Made by a program: the position numbers and the translations under genes
Notes under the pieces: generated by a model
Told to the model about the DNA's origin: nothing
Databases searched by the model: none
What the model saw: the letters and a program-made list of their open reading frames with translations, nothing else
Shown here: positions 26,735 to 35,902 of the stretch, one piece after another
How the letters are laid out: every line of letters begins with the position of its first letter
Numbering within the stretch: the first letter of the stretch is position 1
From: Akkermansia muciniphila
GTDB taxonomy: Bacteria; Verrucomicrobiota; Verrucomicrobiia; Opitutales; Opitutaceae
NCBI GenBank assembly: GCA_945888375.1
Contig: CAMCZZ010000003.1
Coordinates: 62,001-126,000, forward strand
Reading direction: 5' to 3'
DNA: 64,000 bases

Positions 26735-28207
26735 GTGTCCGACACCCCGCTCCACTTCCAGACCGTCGCCGAGCTATCCACCTCGCTCGCAGCCGGCTCG
26801 CTCACCTCCGTCGCGCTCACCGAGGCCATCATCGCCCGCACCCTCGCGGTCGAGGATCGCGTGCAGGCGTTTAACTCCCACGATCGCGAGAGCGCACTCG
26901 AACAGGCCCGGGCGTCCGACGCCCGGCGAGCCGCCGGACGCCCGCTCAGTCCGCTGGATGGCATACCCATCGGACTCAAGGATGTGATCGCGGTCCGTGA
27001 CCAACCGCTCACCGCCTCGTCCAGGATCCTCGCCAATTTTGTCAGCCCCTACGACGCTACCGTGACAACCCGTCTGCGAGACGCCGGTATGGTTTTTTGG
27101 GGACGCCTCAACCTGGACGAGTTTGCGATGGGGTCCTCGACTGAAAACTCGGCCACCCGCATCACCGCCAACCCCCACGACCTGACTCGGATTCCCGGCG
27201 GCTCCTCGGGGGGCAGTGCCGCCTCTCTCGCCGCCGGCCAAGTCCCTGCCACCCTTGGCTCCGATACCGGCGGGTCGATCCGCCAGCCCGCCGCGCTTTG
27301 CGGCGTGGTCGGGCTCAAGCCGACCTACGGCCGCGTATCGCGCTACGGCCTCGTCGCCTACGCTTCCTCCCTCGATCAGATCGGACCCTTCGGCCGCACC
27401 GTGGAGGACGTCGCGATGCTGCTGCAGGCCATCGCCGGGGCCGACGACCGCGACTCCACCTCATTCGACACCCCCGTGCCTGATTACCGCGCCGCCCTAT
27501 CGGCGCCACGTGCGCGCCCCTGGCGCATCGGCATACCCCGGGAATACTTCGGGGCCGGTCTGGATCCCGCAGTCGCCAGCGCCGTGCAAACCGCCATCGC
27601 CCACTATCAAGCCCTTGGGGCCGAGATCCGCGAGATTTCCTTGCCCCACACCGAATACGCCTTGGCTGCTTACTACATCATCGCCACCGCCGAGGCCTCT
27701 TCAAATCTCGCCCGATTTGACGGCGTGCGCTACGGACACCGCAGCGCAGAAGCGGAGTCCCTGCTCGACGTCTACTTCAAATCCCGCGCCGAGGGCTTCG
27801 GCTCCGAGGTCAAACTGCGCATCATCCTCGGCACCTACGTTCTCAGTTCGGGCTACTACGACGCTTATTACGGTCGTGCCCAAAAAGTCCGCACCCTCAT
27901 CCGCGAGGATTTTATCCGCGCCTTCGGCGAAGTGGACGTCGTGCTGACTCCTACCGCGCCCACCGCCGCTTTCAAACGCGGGGAAAAATCGGCGGATCCG
28001 CTCGCGATGTATCTGGCGGATATCTACACCATCGGCGTCAACCTCGCCGGCCTGCCCGCGATCAGCGTGCCCTGCGGCTTCACCGCCGCCGGCCTGCCTA
28101 TCGGCCTGCAGCTGATCGGCCGCCCCTTCGCCGAGGCTGACCTGCTCGCCGCCGCGCACGCCTACGACCACGCCCACGCTTGGGGCAAACGAACCCCAAA
28201 CCTCTAA
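26735..28207 (+). CDS. gatA: Aspartyl/glutamyl-tRNA amidotransferase subunit A
   Basis: A 490-residue amidase-signature enzyme that releases ammonia from glutamine or asparagine for GatB. I chose GTG at 26735 ([15 protein letters not shown]); the frame opens 17 codons earlier with TTG and an unrelated sequence. The catalytic Lys is in [13 protein letters not shown]; the Ser pair is in [10 protein letters not shown] and [33 protein letters not shown] is typical. It is followed directly by the left repeat arm of the GxxExxY element. Confidence 0.95.
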   Translation: MSDTPLHFQTVAELSTSLAAGSLTSVALTEAIIARTLAVEDRVQAFNSHDRESALEQARASDARRAAGRPLSPLDGIPIGLKDVIAVRDQPLTASSRILANFVSPYDATVTTRLRDAGMVFWGRLNLDEFAMGSSTENSATRITANPHDLTRIPGGSSGGSAASLAAGQVPATLGSDTGGSIRQPAALCGVVGLKPTYGRVSRYGLVAYASSLDQIGPFGRTVEDVAMLLQAIAGADDRDSTSFDTPVPDYRAALSAPRARPWRIGIPREYFGAGLDPAVASAVQTAIAHYQALGAEIREISLPHTEYALAAYYIIATAEASSNLARFDGVRYGHRSAEAESLLDVYFKSRAEGFGSEVKLRIILGTYVLSSGYYDAYYGRAQKVRTLIREDFIRAFGEVDVVLTPTAPTAAFKRGEKSADPLAMYLADIYTIGVNLAGLPAISVPCGFTAAGLPIGLQLIGRPFAEADLLAAAHAYDHAHAWGKRTPNL

Positions 28208-28213
28208 AATTTT

Positions 28214-28241
28214 CACCACGGCGAACACGGAGGACACGGAG
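28214..28241 (+). repeat. Left inverted-repeat arm of the GxxExxY element
   Basis: CACCACGGCGAACACGGAGG and following bases up to the GxxExxY ATG. It matches the reverse complement of 28615-28643 imperfectly; the first seven bases after the initial C (ACCACGG) and the CACGGAGG core are identical. Confidence 0.75.
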
Positions 28242-28613
28242 ATGGAGAACGAAGCACTGACCGAGAAAATCATTGGCGCGGCCATCGAAGTTCACCGCGA
28301 GCTCGGGCCGGGCTTGTTGGAATCGGCGTATGAAGCTGCGTTGGCCCATGAACTTTATCTTCGTCAGATCAGGTTTGAGCGGCAGAAAGAAATGCCGGTT
28401 CGGTATAAGGGCTTTCTGATCGAGGTCGGTTATCGTCTCGATCTGCTGGTCGAGAATCAGGTCATTGTGGAGCTCAAGGCCGTAACCGAAATGCATCCGA
28501 TCTTCGAGGCCCAGTTGATTACTCACCTCCGTCTTTCTGGTCATCGGGTCGGCCTGATTATCAATTTCAACGTTCCCCGCCTCAAGGACGGCCTCATTCG
28601 CCGAATCGTCTGA
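28242..28613 (+). CDS. GxxExxY family protein (PD-(D/E)XK nuclease fold)
   Basis: A 123-residue protein with the name-giving motif G24-L-L-E27-S-A-Y30 and a nuclease-like D67...E77-x-K79 core ([18 protein letters not shown]). These families belong to the PD-(D/E)XK superfamily (PDDEXK_3-like); their biological role is not established. The ORF begins at the end of a 28-bp arm and stops 1 bp before the matching inverted arm, so ORF and repeats form one unit of about 430 bp between gatA and gatB. Codon use differs from the neighbours, with many T- and A-ending codons, suggesting acquisition. It may be the autonomous member of the CCACGGAG repeat family. Confidence 0.85.
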   Translation: MENEALTEKIIGAAIEVHRELGPGLLESAYEAALAHELYLRQIRFERQKEMPVRYKGFLIEVGYRLDLLVENQVIVELKAVTEMHPIFEAQLITHLRLSGHRVGLIINFNVPRLKDGLIRRIV

Positions 28614-28614
28614 A

Positions 28615-28643
28615 CCTCCGAGGCCCTCCGTGCCCTCCGTGGT
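28615..28643 (-). repeat. Right inverted-repeat arm of the GxxExxY element
   Basis: CCTCCGAGGCCCTCCGTGCC and CTCCGTGGT follow the GxxExxY stop codon by 1 bp and mirror the left arm. The same unit forms the right arm of the pheS-pheT repeat. Confidence 0.75.
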
Positions 28644-28664
28644 AAAAATCCTCTCTCCGAAAAA

Positions 28665-30137
28665 ATGAATTACGAAGCCGTCATCGGTCTTGAAGTCCAC
28701 GTCCAGATCAAGACCCGCTCCAAAATGTTCACGCGCGCCGCCGCCGGCTACGGCCGACCCGAAAACACGCTCACCGATCCCGTCGTGCTCGCCCTGCCCG
28801 GCGCGCTGCCGGTGATGAACCGCGCGGCCGTCGACGCCATCATCAAGGCCGGCCTCATGCTCGGCTGCGCCATCGCTCCGGTCTGCAAGTGGGACCGCAA
28901 AAACTATTTCTACCCCGACAGCCCGAAGAACTACCAGATCTCCCAATACGACCAGCCCATCTGCGCCGGCGGCGCGGTCGAGATCGAGCTGCCCGGCCCC
29001 GCCCGCAACGTCATGGGCGAGCACAAATCCATCCCGCTCACCCGCATCCATCTCGAAGAAGACGTCGGTAAACTCAACCACGGCGCCGGCGGCTCGCTGA
29101 TTGATTACAATCGGGCCGGCACCCCGCTGATGGAGATCGTATCGGATCCAGCCCTACGCTCCGCCGAGGAGGCCTACGCCTACCTGCAATCCCTGCGCAC
29201 CAGCATCGTCTACGCCGGCATCTCCGACTGCGACATGGAGAAGGGGCAATTGCGCTGTGACGCCAATGTCTCCATCCGCCCCGTTGGCGAGATGCGCCTG
29301 GGCACGAAGGTCGAATTAAAGAACCTCAACTCCATCGCCTTCGTCCGCGATGGCATCGCCCACGAAATCGCCCGCCAGCTCGCCGTCGTGAAGGCCGGGG
29401 GCGTCATCGTGCAAGAGACGCGCGACTACGACGGCCTCACCGGCACCAGCCAGTCCCTCCGCTCAAAGGAGATGGCGCACGACTACCGTTATTTCCCCGA
29501 TCCTGATTTGATGCCGGTAAAGGTCGATCCCGCCTGGCAGGCCCGCCTCGCCGCCGAATTGCCGGAGCGCCCGTTCGACCGGCAACGCCGCTTCATGGCC
29601 CCCGAGACCGAGCGCGGCTACGGCCTGCCCTATACCTTGGCCAGCGTGCTGGTCCCCGACCGCGAGCTTTCGGACTGGTTTGAAATCGCCGCCAAGCTCG
29701 CCGGGCCCGCGCTCGCCCAGGCCGTGGGCAACTGGATCGTCAACGACCTCCAGCGCGAGCTCGCCGCCTCCGGCGTCGCGCTGACCGCTGCCAAAATCAC
29801 CCCCGCCGCGATCGCCGATTTGGTGAAACTTATCGCCGCCGGCACCTTGCTGCAAAATGCGGCCAAGGAGGTTTTTGCAGAGATGTTCTCCTCCGGGGAG
29901 GCCCCCGCCGCGATCGTCGCCCGCCTGGGCCTCGCCGCCGCCCCCACCGATTCCGCTGAACTCGAAAACTGGTGCCGGGAGAGCATCGCCGCCAACGCCA
30001 AGGCCGTGGCCGAGTTCAAATCAGGCAAGGAAAGCGCGCTGAATGGACTCAAGGGCCCCGTGATGAAAGCCGCGAAGGGCAAGGCCAACCCGAAAGCCGT
30101 CGATGAAACCCTGCGCCGGCTTCTCGCCTCCGGCTAG
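28665..30137 (+). CDS. gatB: Aspartyl/glutamyl-tRNA amidotransferase subunit B
   Basis: A 490-residue GatB that binds Glu-tRNA-Gln or Asp-tRNA-Asn, phosphorylates the side chain and transfers ammonia delivered from GatA. Diagnostic segments: YEAVIGLEVHVQIKTRSKMF, DRKNYFYPDSPKNYQISQYD, VELKNLNSIAFVRDGIAHE and MAHDYRYFPDPDLMP. A C-terminal helical YqeY-like tRNA-binding domain follows (about 340-490). Without the inserted repeat element it would lie close behind gatA. Confidence 0.96.
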   Translation: MNYEAVIGLEVHVQIKTRSKMFTRAAAGYGRPENTLTDPVVLALPGALPVMNRAAVDAIIKAGLMLGCAIAPVCKWDRKNYFYPDSPKNYQISQYDQPICAGGAVEIELPGPARNVMGEHKSIPLTRIHLEEDVGKLNHGAGGSLIDYNRAGTPLMEIVSDPALRSAEEAYAYLQSLRTSIVYAGISDCDMEKGQLRCDANVSIRPVGEMRLGTKVELKNLNSIAFVRDGIAHEIARQLAVVKAGGVIVQETRDYDGLTGTSQSLRSKEMAHDYRYFPDPDLMPVKVDPAWQARLAAELPERPFDRQRRFMAPETERGYGLPYTLASVLVPDRELSDWFEIAAKLAGPALAQAVGNWIVNDLQRELAASGVALTAAKITPAAIADLVKLIAAGTLLQNAAKEVFAEMFSSGEAPAAIVARLGLAAAPTDSAELENWCRESIAANAKAVAEFKSGKESALNGLKGPVMKAAKGKANPKAVDETLRRLLASG

Positions 30138-30236
30138 CCACACCCGACCAAGTAAACGCGGAACGCCATGCCGGCAAATACCGCCCGAACCGCGCCTAGG
30201 TTTGCACACCGCCACTCCCTCCTCAAAGTAAGACCT

Positions 30237-30980
30237 ATGAAGTGTCCTTCCGCCCCAGTCTCGCGTCGACAGGTTTTGCAATCGCTGGGCCTCGGCGCCG
30301 TCGTGCTCGCCTTCCACCCGCCCCAAGCCTTTGGCGGCACTCCTCCCAGTCCCGAAGCCACCACACTCCAGCCCTTCACCCTGCCGCCCCTGGGCTATGC
30401 TTACGATGCCCTCGCGCCCTACATCGACGCGCGAACCATGGAGATCCACCACGCCAAACACCACCAGGCCTACATAAATGCCGCTAACAAGGCCTTGGAG
30501 TCCCGTCCCGACCTGCGCGAACTGTCCGCCGAACAGATTATCGCCCGCATAGATGCCTTTGAGGAGCCCCTCCGCACCACACTTCGCAACCACGTAGGCG
30601 GACACCTCAACCACAGCTTTTTTTGGAAAATCCTCGCCGCCCCGGCCGACTATTCCCCCGGCCCTCTGCAAGCCGCCATCGCCCGGCGCTTTGGCTCGTT
30701 CGCGGGCTTTCAAAAAGAATTCACCTCCGCATGCCTCACACGCTTCGGCAGCGGTTGGTGCTGGCTGACCCTAAAAGACGGCGAACTCGATATCGTGACC
30801 ACCCCCAATCAGGATACCCCGCTCCTCGAGAGAGCCCAGCCCATCATCGCCCTCGATTTGTGGGAACACGCTTACTACCTGAATTACCAAAACCGGCGCT
30901 CCGATTATGTGCAGGCTTTCTGGAAGGTCCTGAACTGGAACACCGCAGAAGCCCTCTACGCTGCCGGTGGCCCGCTCTGA
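30237..30980 (+). CDS. Exported Fe/Mn superoxide dismutase
   Basis: A 247-residue SOD of the Fe/Mn family, read from the ATG at 30237. The N-terminus SRRQVLQSLGLGAVVLA is a twin-arginine signal, so the enzyme should be exported folded with its metal. Metal ligands are visible: His in IHHAKHHQAY, His in GGHLNHSFFW, Asp and His in ALDLWEHAYYLNY. GSGWCWL is the second-sphere segment. Whether it uses Fe or Mn cannot be settled by eye. It converges with a Fur-like regulator gene 53 bp away, a context suggesting metal or oxidative-stress control. Confidence 0.92.
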   Translation: MKCPSAPVSRRQVLQSLGLGAVVLAFHPPQAFGGTPPSPEATTLQPFTLPPLGYAYDALAPYIDARTMEIHHAKHHQAYINAANKALESRPDLRELSAEQIIARIDAFEEPLRTTLRNHVGGHLNHSFFWKILAAPADYSPGPLQAAIARRFGSFAGFQKEFTSACLTRFGSGWCWLTLKDGELDIVTTPNQDTPLLERAQPIIALDLWEHAYYLNYQNRRSDYVQAFWKVLNWNTAEALYAAGGPL

Positions 30981-31033
30981 GCCAGGGACCTTCAGTTGGA
31001 CGGTGCGAGCCACACACCCTATAACTCTAAACC

Positions 31034-31567
31034 TTAAATAGTGACCTGCCGGTTGCGGACAGGCAGAGCCCCGGCGGCTCCCGTATTCTTGACGAAAAAC
31101 CCCAACACGTGAGTCACGTTTTCGTAACCATTGGCCCGCAATTCCTGCTCAACCGTCCCGATCAAAGCGGCCAAACGCGCGCTGGTTGGCTCATCAAGGG
31201 CCTGCATTTCCCCGGTTTCTTTTGAAACGATATGATACGCCGCATCATGGCGGTCATTTAGCTGATACAGGCTTGTGCCATTGTGCAGAAAAGAACGACG
31301 CACGATGCCGATGTCCTCAAATGCACCCAGACAACGATAAACCGTCACGAGATCGCACGACTTGCCATCCAGTTGGGTATGGATTTTTTCGATGCTGATG
31401 GGTTGATCGCTGTTGATCAAAATGTTGATTATAGCGACCCGCGGCTGGGTAATACGCAGGCCAGCCCCACGCAAGCGGTCGCAAGCCAGTGAAAGCCGTG
31501 ACCCGACGGCCACGAGGTCGTCCGCAGAACCTTTCAAGGGATGGTTGGTCTGGGTAGAAGATATCAT
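31034..31567 (-). CDS. Fur-family transcriptional regulator, atypical metal site
   Basis: A 177-residue regulator (ATG 31567; an ATG at 31615 would add 16 residues and has a weak AAGG upstream). The winged helix is clear: LRITQPRVAIINILINSDQP, then CDLVTVYRCLGAFEDIGIVR. The dimerisation half is unusual: where Fur, Zur and PerR have a HHHH-type cluster followed by CxxC, this protein has RHDAAYHIVSKETGEMQALD and no Cys pair. It may sense metal differently or not at all. It is convergent with the exported SOD, and the AT-rich region upstream holds inverted repeats that could be its operator. Confidence 0.85.
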   Translation of the reverse strand: MISSTQTNHPLKGSADDLVAVGSRLSLACDRLRGAGLRITQPRVAIINILINSDQPISIEKIHTQLDGKSCDLVTVYRCLGAFEDIGIVRRSFLHNGTSLYQLNDRHDAAYHIVSKETGEMQALDEPTSARLAALIGTVEQELRANGYENVTHVLGFFVKNTGAAGALPVRNRQVTI

Positions 31568-31644
31568 GAAAATAAAAGTTAGCGGCAAAATCGCTCTGTT
31601 ACAAATGTCAGACATAAATTGCTAAACCCGCCTTTCTCTAGCGA

Positions 31645-31677
31645 ATTTATATGAATAAATATACCCACCTTAAGGTG
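31645..31677. promoter_or_regulatory. Palindromes in the divergent promoter of the Fur-like gene
   Basis: An inverted repeat ATTTAT-ATGA-ATAAAT (31645-31660) and a perfect 12-bp palindrome CACCTTAAGGTG (31666-31677) lie in the only AT-rich patch here, between the Fur-like gene and the Minf_1886 gene. They are candidate operator sites; neither matches the classical Fur box closely. Confidence 0.45.
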
Positions 31678-31747
31678 TAAAATTTTCACAATCAACACTC
31701 AGCCGAGCATTGCGCCACGCCGCGTCCACGCCTTTGAATCCTTAGAA

Positions 31748-32179
31748 ATGTCTGCTTTCGACTTTGACCAAGTTGTCACCCTGATCCGCAAGGAAGACCC
31801 CCGGTTTGATCGGCAGGCCTATCGGTTCGTGCGCGACGGCTTGGATTTCGCCGTGAAAGAGTTAAAGAAAAAGGACACCGCCCGCGCCAGAATCTCCCGC
31901 CACGTAAGCGGCCAGGAGTTATCCGAAGGCCTGCGCAGTTACGCCCTAGACCAGTTCGGCCCCCTGACCAAAACCGTGCTCAATTCCTGGGGTGTGCACG
32001 AGACCATTCATTTCGGCGACATCGTTTATAACCTGATTGAATATAATATGTTCAGCAAAACAGAATCCGACCGGCGCGAAGATTTCGCCGACGTTTTCGA
32101 CTTCGATGCCGCCTTCGTCGCCCCCTTCCAGCCGCGCGCCCGAAAGCTCCCGCTGCCGAGCTTCGCCGAAAGCGAATAA
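31748..32179 (+). CDS. Minf_1886 family protein
   Basis: A 143-residue conserved protein with the pattern of the Minf_1886 family, found in Verrucomicrobia and Planctomycetes: DPRFDRQAYRFVRDGLDFAV, then HVSGQELSEGLRSYALDQFG and NSWGVHETIHFGDIVYNLIE. There is no signal peptide or membrane helix. Its function is not known. It is divergent from the Fur-like regulator and 21 bp upstream of the M16 protease, so the two may be cotranscribed. Confidence 0.85.
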   Translation: MSAFDFDQVVTLIRKEDPRFDRQAYRFVRDGLDFAVKELKKKDTARARISRHVSGQELSEGLRSYALDQFGPLTKTVLNSWGVHETIHFGDIVYNLIEYNMFSKTESDRREDFADVFDFDAAFVAPFQPRARKLPLPSFAESE

Positions 32180-32200
32180 ACCCGGCCTAGCCCGGCCTCC

Positions 32201-34792
32201 ATGACCCCACGTCCACCGTCCGCACTCATGCCCTCCCTGCTCGCCCCCGCCGACCAACGCCTGCTCGAACGCCTCTGGTCCCAGCCCGTCCATCGCACCG
32301 AACTGCCCAACGGGTTGGTCCTCCTCGTCCAGCCCGACGACGCCGCACCTGTCGTGTCCGTCCAGGTCTGGGTCCGCACCGGCAGCCAGCACGAGGGCGC
32401 CCTTCTCGGCGCCGGCCTCTCCCACTACCTTGAACACCTCCTGTTCAAAGGCACCCCGACCCGCGCCGGCCGCGAGATCTCCGCGACCGTCCAGGCCCAC
32501 GGCGGCTCGATCAACGCCTACACCACCTACGACCGCACCGTCTACCACATCGACCTGCCCGCGCCCCACCTTGAGATCGCGGTCGACCTGCTCGCCGACA
32601 TGACCTTGCGCAGCACCCTGCCCGCCGACGAGGTCGCCCGCGAACGCGACGTCATCCTGCGCGAGATCGCGATGGGCGACGACGACCACGACCGCCGCCA
32701 CTGGGACGCCCTCGCCCGCAGCGTGTTCAAACAACACCCCCTGCGCGAACCCGTAATCGGCCACCGCGACGTGTTCTCCGCCGTCACCCGCGAGGAATTG
32801 CTCGCGTATTACCACGAGCGCTACGCGCCAAATAATCTCGTGGTCGTGGTCGCCGGTGATGTCTCCGCCGAGACCGTCCGCGCCAGCGTGGAAAAACACT
32901 TCGGCGCCGCGCCCCGCCGCCGCCTCGCACCGGTCTTCCAGCCTTCCGAACCCGCGCAACTGGCACCCCGCGTGCACCGCGAAACCGCCGAGGTCGAGCA
33001 GTCGCGCGGCGCCCTCGCCTGGCCCACTGTCGCCCTCACCCACCCCGACGCCCCCTTGCTCGACCTGCTGGCCGTCGTCATCGGCTACGGCGACAGTTCC
33101 CCGCTCTGGCGCGAGCTGCGCGAAAAACGCCGCCTCGTGCACAGTATCGACGCCCACCACTGGTCGCCGGGCGAAGCCGGTCTCTTCGCATTGTTCTTCA
33201 CCTGCGATCCGGCCAAACGCGCCGCCGCCGAAAAAGCCGCCCGCGCCGAGCTGGAACGCCTGTCCGAAAAAGGTGGCTTCACCCGCGACGAACTCGCCCG
33301 GGCCGTGCGCCAGCTCGTCGTCGGTGAAATCGGCGGCCGCAAGACCGTCTCCCGCCGCGCCGCCCGCCTCGGTTCAGCCGAGGTCGTGGCCGGAGACCTG
33401 GACTTCAGCCGCACTTGGTTCGCCCGCGTGGCCCAGGCCACCCCAGGCGACCTCCGCCGCGTGCTCCGCGAATGGCTAGTCCCCACCCGCGAAAACACCG
33501 TGTCGCTCGACCCCGTCCCAAAAGCCGCCGCGAAAAAATCCACCGCCGTCCCCGCCCGCAAAACCACGCCCGCCTGGAAACTCAGGACCCTGCCCAACGG
33601 CGTGCGCCTGCTCCTGCGCCGCGACGTCCGCCAGCCCAACCTCCACCTCCACCTGCTTTGCGAGGGCGGGCCGCTCCACGAGACGCCGGGTAAACGCGGC
33701 GCCACCGCACTGCTCGCCACCCTGCTGACCAAGGACACCGCCACACGCGATGCCGCCGCCGTCGCCGCCGCCATCGAGGCCGTCGGCGGCAGCTTTTCAC
33801 CCCTTCCCGGCAACAACACCCTCGGCCTCGCCCTGGAGGTCTTGCCCGGCGACGCCGCCCTCGCGGTCGGGTTGCTGCGCGACGCCGTGCTCACCCCGGC
33901 CTTCGCCCCGCGCACCTTTGCCGTCGAGCGAGACGCCGAGCTCGCCCAGCTCCAACAGGACGAGGACGACGTAGTCACCGCCGGCCACCGCCTCGCCCGC
34001 GCCCGGTTTTTCGGCTCACATCCGCTCGCCCTCGACGCCCACGGCGACCGTGCAGGCGTGGCCGCCCTCAAACCGGCCGACTTGCGCACCCAGTGGGCCA
34101 AACTCTGCGTCGGCGGCAACGTAGTCCTCACCGTCGCGGGTGATTTTGAAGAAAAGAAACTCGTGCCCGCGCTGTCCGCCTGGCTCGCGAAAATCCCCCC
34201 GGGCGCCGCCCCGGCCCGCCCCGCCCGCCACGCGCCCGCCCGCGCCGCCACCCACGCCCACGCCCGCGAATGCCAGCAGGCTCTCGTGTTCGATGCCTTC
34301 CCCGGCCCCGGCGCCCTGAACCCGGCCGACACCGTTGCCGCCGTCGTGCACGAGATCCTGAGCGGTATGGCCGCACGTTTGTTCGAACGGGTCCGCGAGG
34401 AAAAAGGCCTGGCCTACTTCGTCAGCGCCAGCCGCGTGGTCGGCATCGAGGACGGCATGTTCTACCTCTACGCCGGCACCCAGCCGGGCAAGGAGACGGA
34501 GGTGCTGGCCGAGTTTGACGCCGAGCTCGCGCGCCTCGCCGCCGGCGGCATCGAGCCCGCGGAACTGGCCCGCGCCGTCACCCGCCTCCAGGCCTCGCGC
34601 CGCATGCGGCTGCAAACCAACGCCGCCCACGCCGGCGAGGCCGCCGTCCGCCGATTGCTCGGCCTGCCCCAGGAAAGCCTGGCCGAATGGGACGCCCGCC
34701 TCGCCGCCGTGGATCTGCCCGCGCTCGCCGCCTTCGCCCGCACCTGGCTGGCCGCCGGCAAACGCCAGCGTTTGGTGGTGCGCCCGGGCTAG
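32201..34792 (+). CDS. M16 family zinc metallopeptidase (tandem domains)
   Basis: An 863-residue protein with two pitrilysin/processing-peptidase halves. The N-terminal half carries the inverted zinc motif H75-Y-L-E78-H79 (LSHYLEHLLFKGT) and the downstream Glu in ARERDVILREI. The second half (from about 450) has the fold signatures (ETPGKRGATALLATLLTKDT, EKGLAYFVSASRVVG) but no HxxEH, so it is structural. No signal peptide is evident, which points to a cytoplasmic peptidase or a non-classical signal. It follows the Minf_1886 gene by 21 bp and precedes the EF-hand gene by 34 bp. Confidence 0.93.
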   Translation: MTPRPPSALMPSLLAPADQRLLERLWSQPVHRTELPNGLVLLVQPDDAAPVVSVQVWVRTGSQHEGALLGAGLSHYLEHLLFKGTPTRAGREISATVQAHGGSINAYTTYDRTVYHIDLPAPHLEIAVDLLADMTLRSTLPADEVARERDVILREIAMGDDDHDRRHWDALARSVFKQHPLREPVIGHRDVFSAVTREELLAYYHERYAPNNLVVVVAGDVSAETVRASVEKHFGAAPRRRLAPVFQPSEPAQLAPRVHRETAEVEQSRGALAWPTVALTHPDAPLLDLLAVVIGYGDSSPLWRELREKRRLVHSIDAHHWSPGEAGLFALFFTCDPAKRAAAEKAARAELERLSEKGGFTRDELARAVRQLVVGEIGGRKTVSRRAARLGSAEVVAGDLDFSRTWFARVAQATPGDLRRVLREWLVPTRENTVSLDPVPKAAAKKSTAVPARKTTPAWKLRTLPNGVRLLLRRDVRQPNLHLHLLCEGGPLHETPGKRGATALLATLLTKDTATRDAAAVAAAIEAVGGSFSPLPGNNTLGLALEVLPGDAALAVGLLRDAVLTPAFAPRTFAVERDAELAQLQQDEDDVVTAGHRLARARFFGSHPLALDAHGDRAGVAALKPADLRTQWAKLCVGGNVVLTVAGDFEEKKLVPALSAWLAKIPPGAAPARPARHAPARAATHAHARECQQALVFDAFPGPGALNPADTVAAVVHEILSGMAARLFERVREEKGLAYFVSASRVVGIEDGMFYLYAGTQPGKETEVLAEFDAELARLAAGGIEPAELARAVTRLQASRRMRLQTNAAHAGEAAVRRLLGLPQESLAEWDARLAAVDLPALAAFARTWLAAGKRQRLVVRPG

Positions 34793-34826
34793 GTTGCCCC
34801 CACCCTTACCCCGTCACCCCCTCCCC

Positions 34827-35312
34827 ATGCCCACCCCAGCCTTACCCCTCCGTCTCGTCGCCGCCGGACTGCTCGCCGCCAGCACCTTTTTGCACGCCGA
34901 GACTCCCGCCAAGCCCGTGCCCGCCTCCGTCCTCAAGCGCTACGATAAAAACAAAAACGGCACGCTCGAAGCGGCCGAGGCCGCCAAATGGGAGGCGGAC
35001 AAGGCCGCCGTCCGTGCCAAACGCAAAGGCGAACGCGACGCCCTGCTCGCGAAATACGACGCCAACCAAGACGGCCGCCTGGATGAAGCCGAGGCCGCCG
35101 AGGCCAAACTGGGGATGGAAAAGGAACGCGCCGAACGCGAAGGCGAAAAAATCATGGCCCGCGCGGCCGCCGAAAAAGCCGCCCAGCAGGCCGCGGCGGT
35201 CGACTCCGGGGCCAAGAACCCGGCTCCCGTCGCGCCCTCCGCCGCCCGCTCGCCGGATAAAACGACCGCGCCAGCCATGACCGAGGGCGGCGACATGATG
35301 ATGATGCAGTAA
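34827..35312 (+). CDS. Secreted EF-hand protein
   Basis: A 161-residue protein from the ATG at 34827 with a signal peptide (LRLVAAGLLAASTFLHA). Two EF-hand calcium loops are visible: DKNKNGTLEAAE and DANQDGRLDEAE. Between and after them the sequence is Ala/Lys/Glu-rich helix, ending in a low-complexity tail with MMMMQ. Likely a periplasmic calcium-binding protein; partner unknown. The frame is open upstream inside the protease gene, but that part is a shadow. Confidence 0.82.
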   Translation: MPTPALPLRLVAAGLLAASTFLHAETPAKPVPASVLKRYDKNKNGTLEAAEAAKWEADKAAVRAKRKGERDALLAKYDANQDGRLDEAEAAEAKLGMEKERAEREGEKIMARAAAEKAAQQAAAVDSGAKNPAPVAPSAARSPDKTTAPAMTEGGDMMMMQ

Positions 35313-35370
35313 TCGCGCGCGGTCGGGCGCACGGGGCGGATTTTCCGCAACCCCTTCTGAAAAAAAGTCT

Positions 35371-35834
35371 GATCCCGAGGCTGTAAGCCGGGTTATGTAG
35401 CCGACGCGTCACCGCGCCGGTTGACGGCCATTTCTCTCAACGCCGGCCTCGCGGCCGGCCTGCCCACCCCTCGCTTGCGCGGGGGCGGATGCGGCATACC
35501 CGCGACCATTGGACGAGCCGCCCGGTCGCCTATTTTGCCTTGCACCGGACGGGGTTTACCGTGCCGCCGACCTCACGATCGACGCGGTGGGCTCTTACCC
35601 CACCTTTTCACCCTTACCCTTGGGTTTCCCCTCGGGCGGTATATTCTCTGTGGCACTTTCCGTCGACGCGCCTTGACGCGCGCCGCCTGGACTTGGCCCT
35701 CGCGGACCTCGGCCAGCATCCTGCCCTGCGGTGTCCGGACTTTCCTCTCCGACGAGGTTCTCTGCCGGACGCGGGTGCTTAACCCGCGTCTTGGGATGCG
35801 AAAGAACGTCGGAGCGGCCATCCACCCCGGGATC
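35371..35834 (-). ncRNA. rnpB: RNase P RNA (bacterial type A)
   Basis: On the minus strand the invariant core GAGGAAAGTCCGGACACC is present at about 35731-35750, and the conserved 3' segment ACCCGGCTTACA at 35382-35393. Helix P1 closes the molecule: 5' GATCCCGGGG (35825-35834) pairs with CCTCGGGATC (35371-35380). Length is about 464 nt. A T-tract (35361-35367) directly follows as the probable terminator. ORFs in both directions here are shadows. RNase P removes 5' leaders of tRNA precursors. Confidence 0.93.
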
Positions 35835-35902
35835 AGGCACGCAGTCTTTCCCATCCCTCCCCGCGCTTCAATCCGATTAAAAAACCGAAACCGGCGCAGC
35901 TG

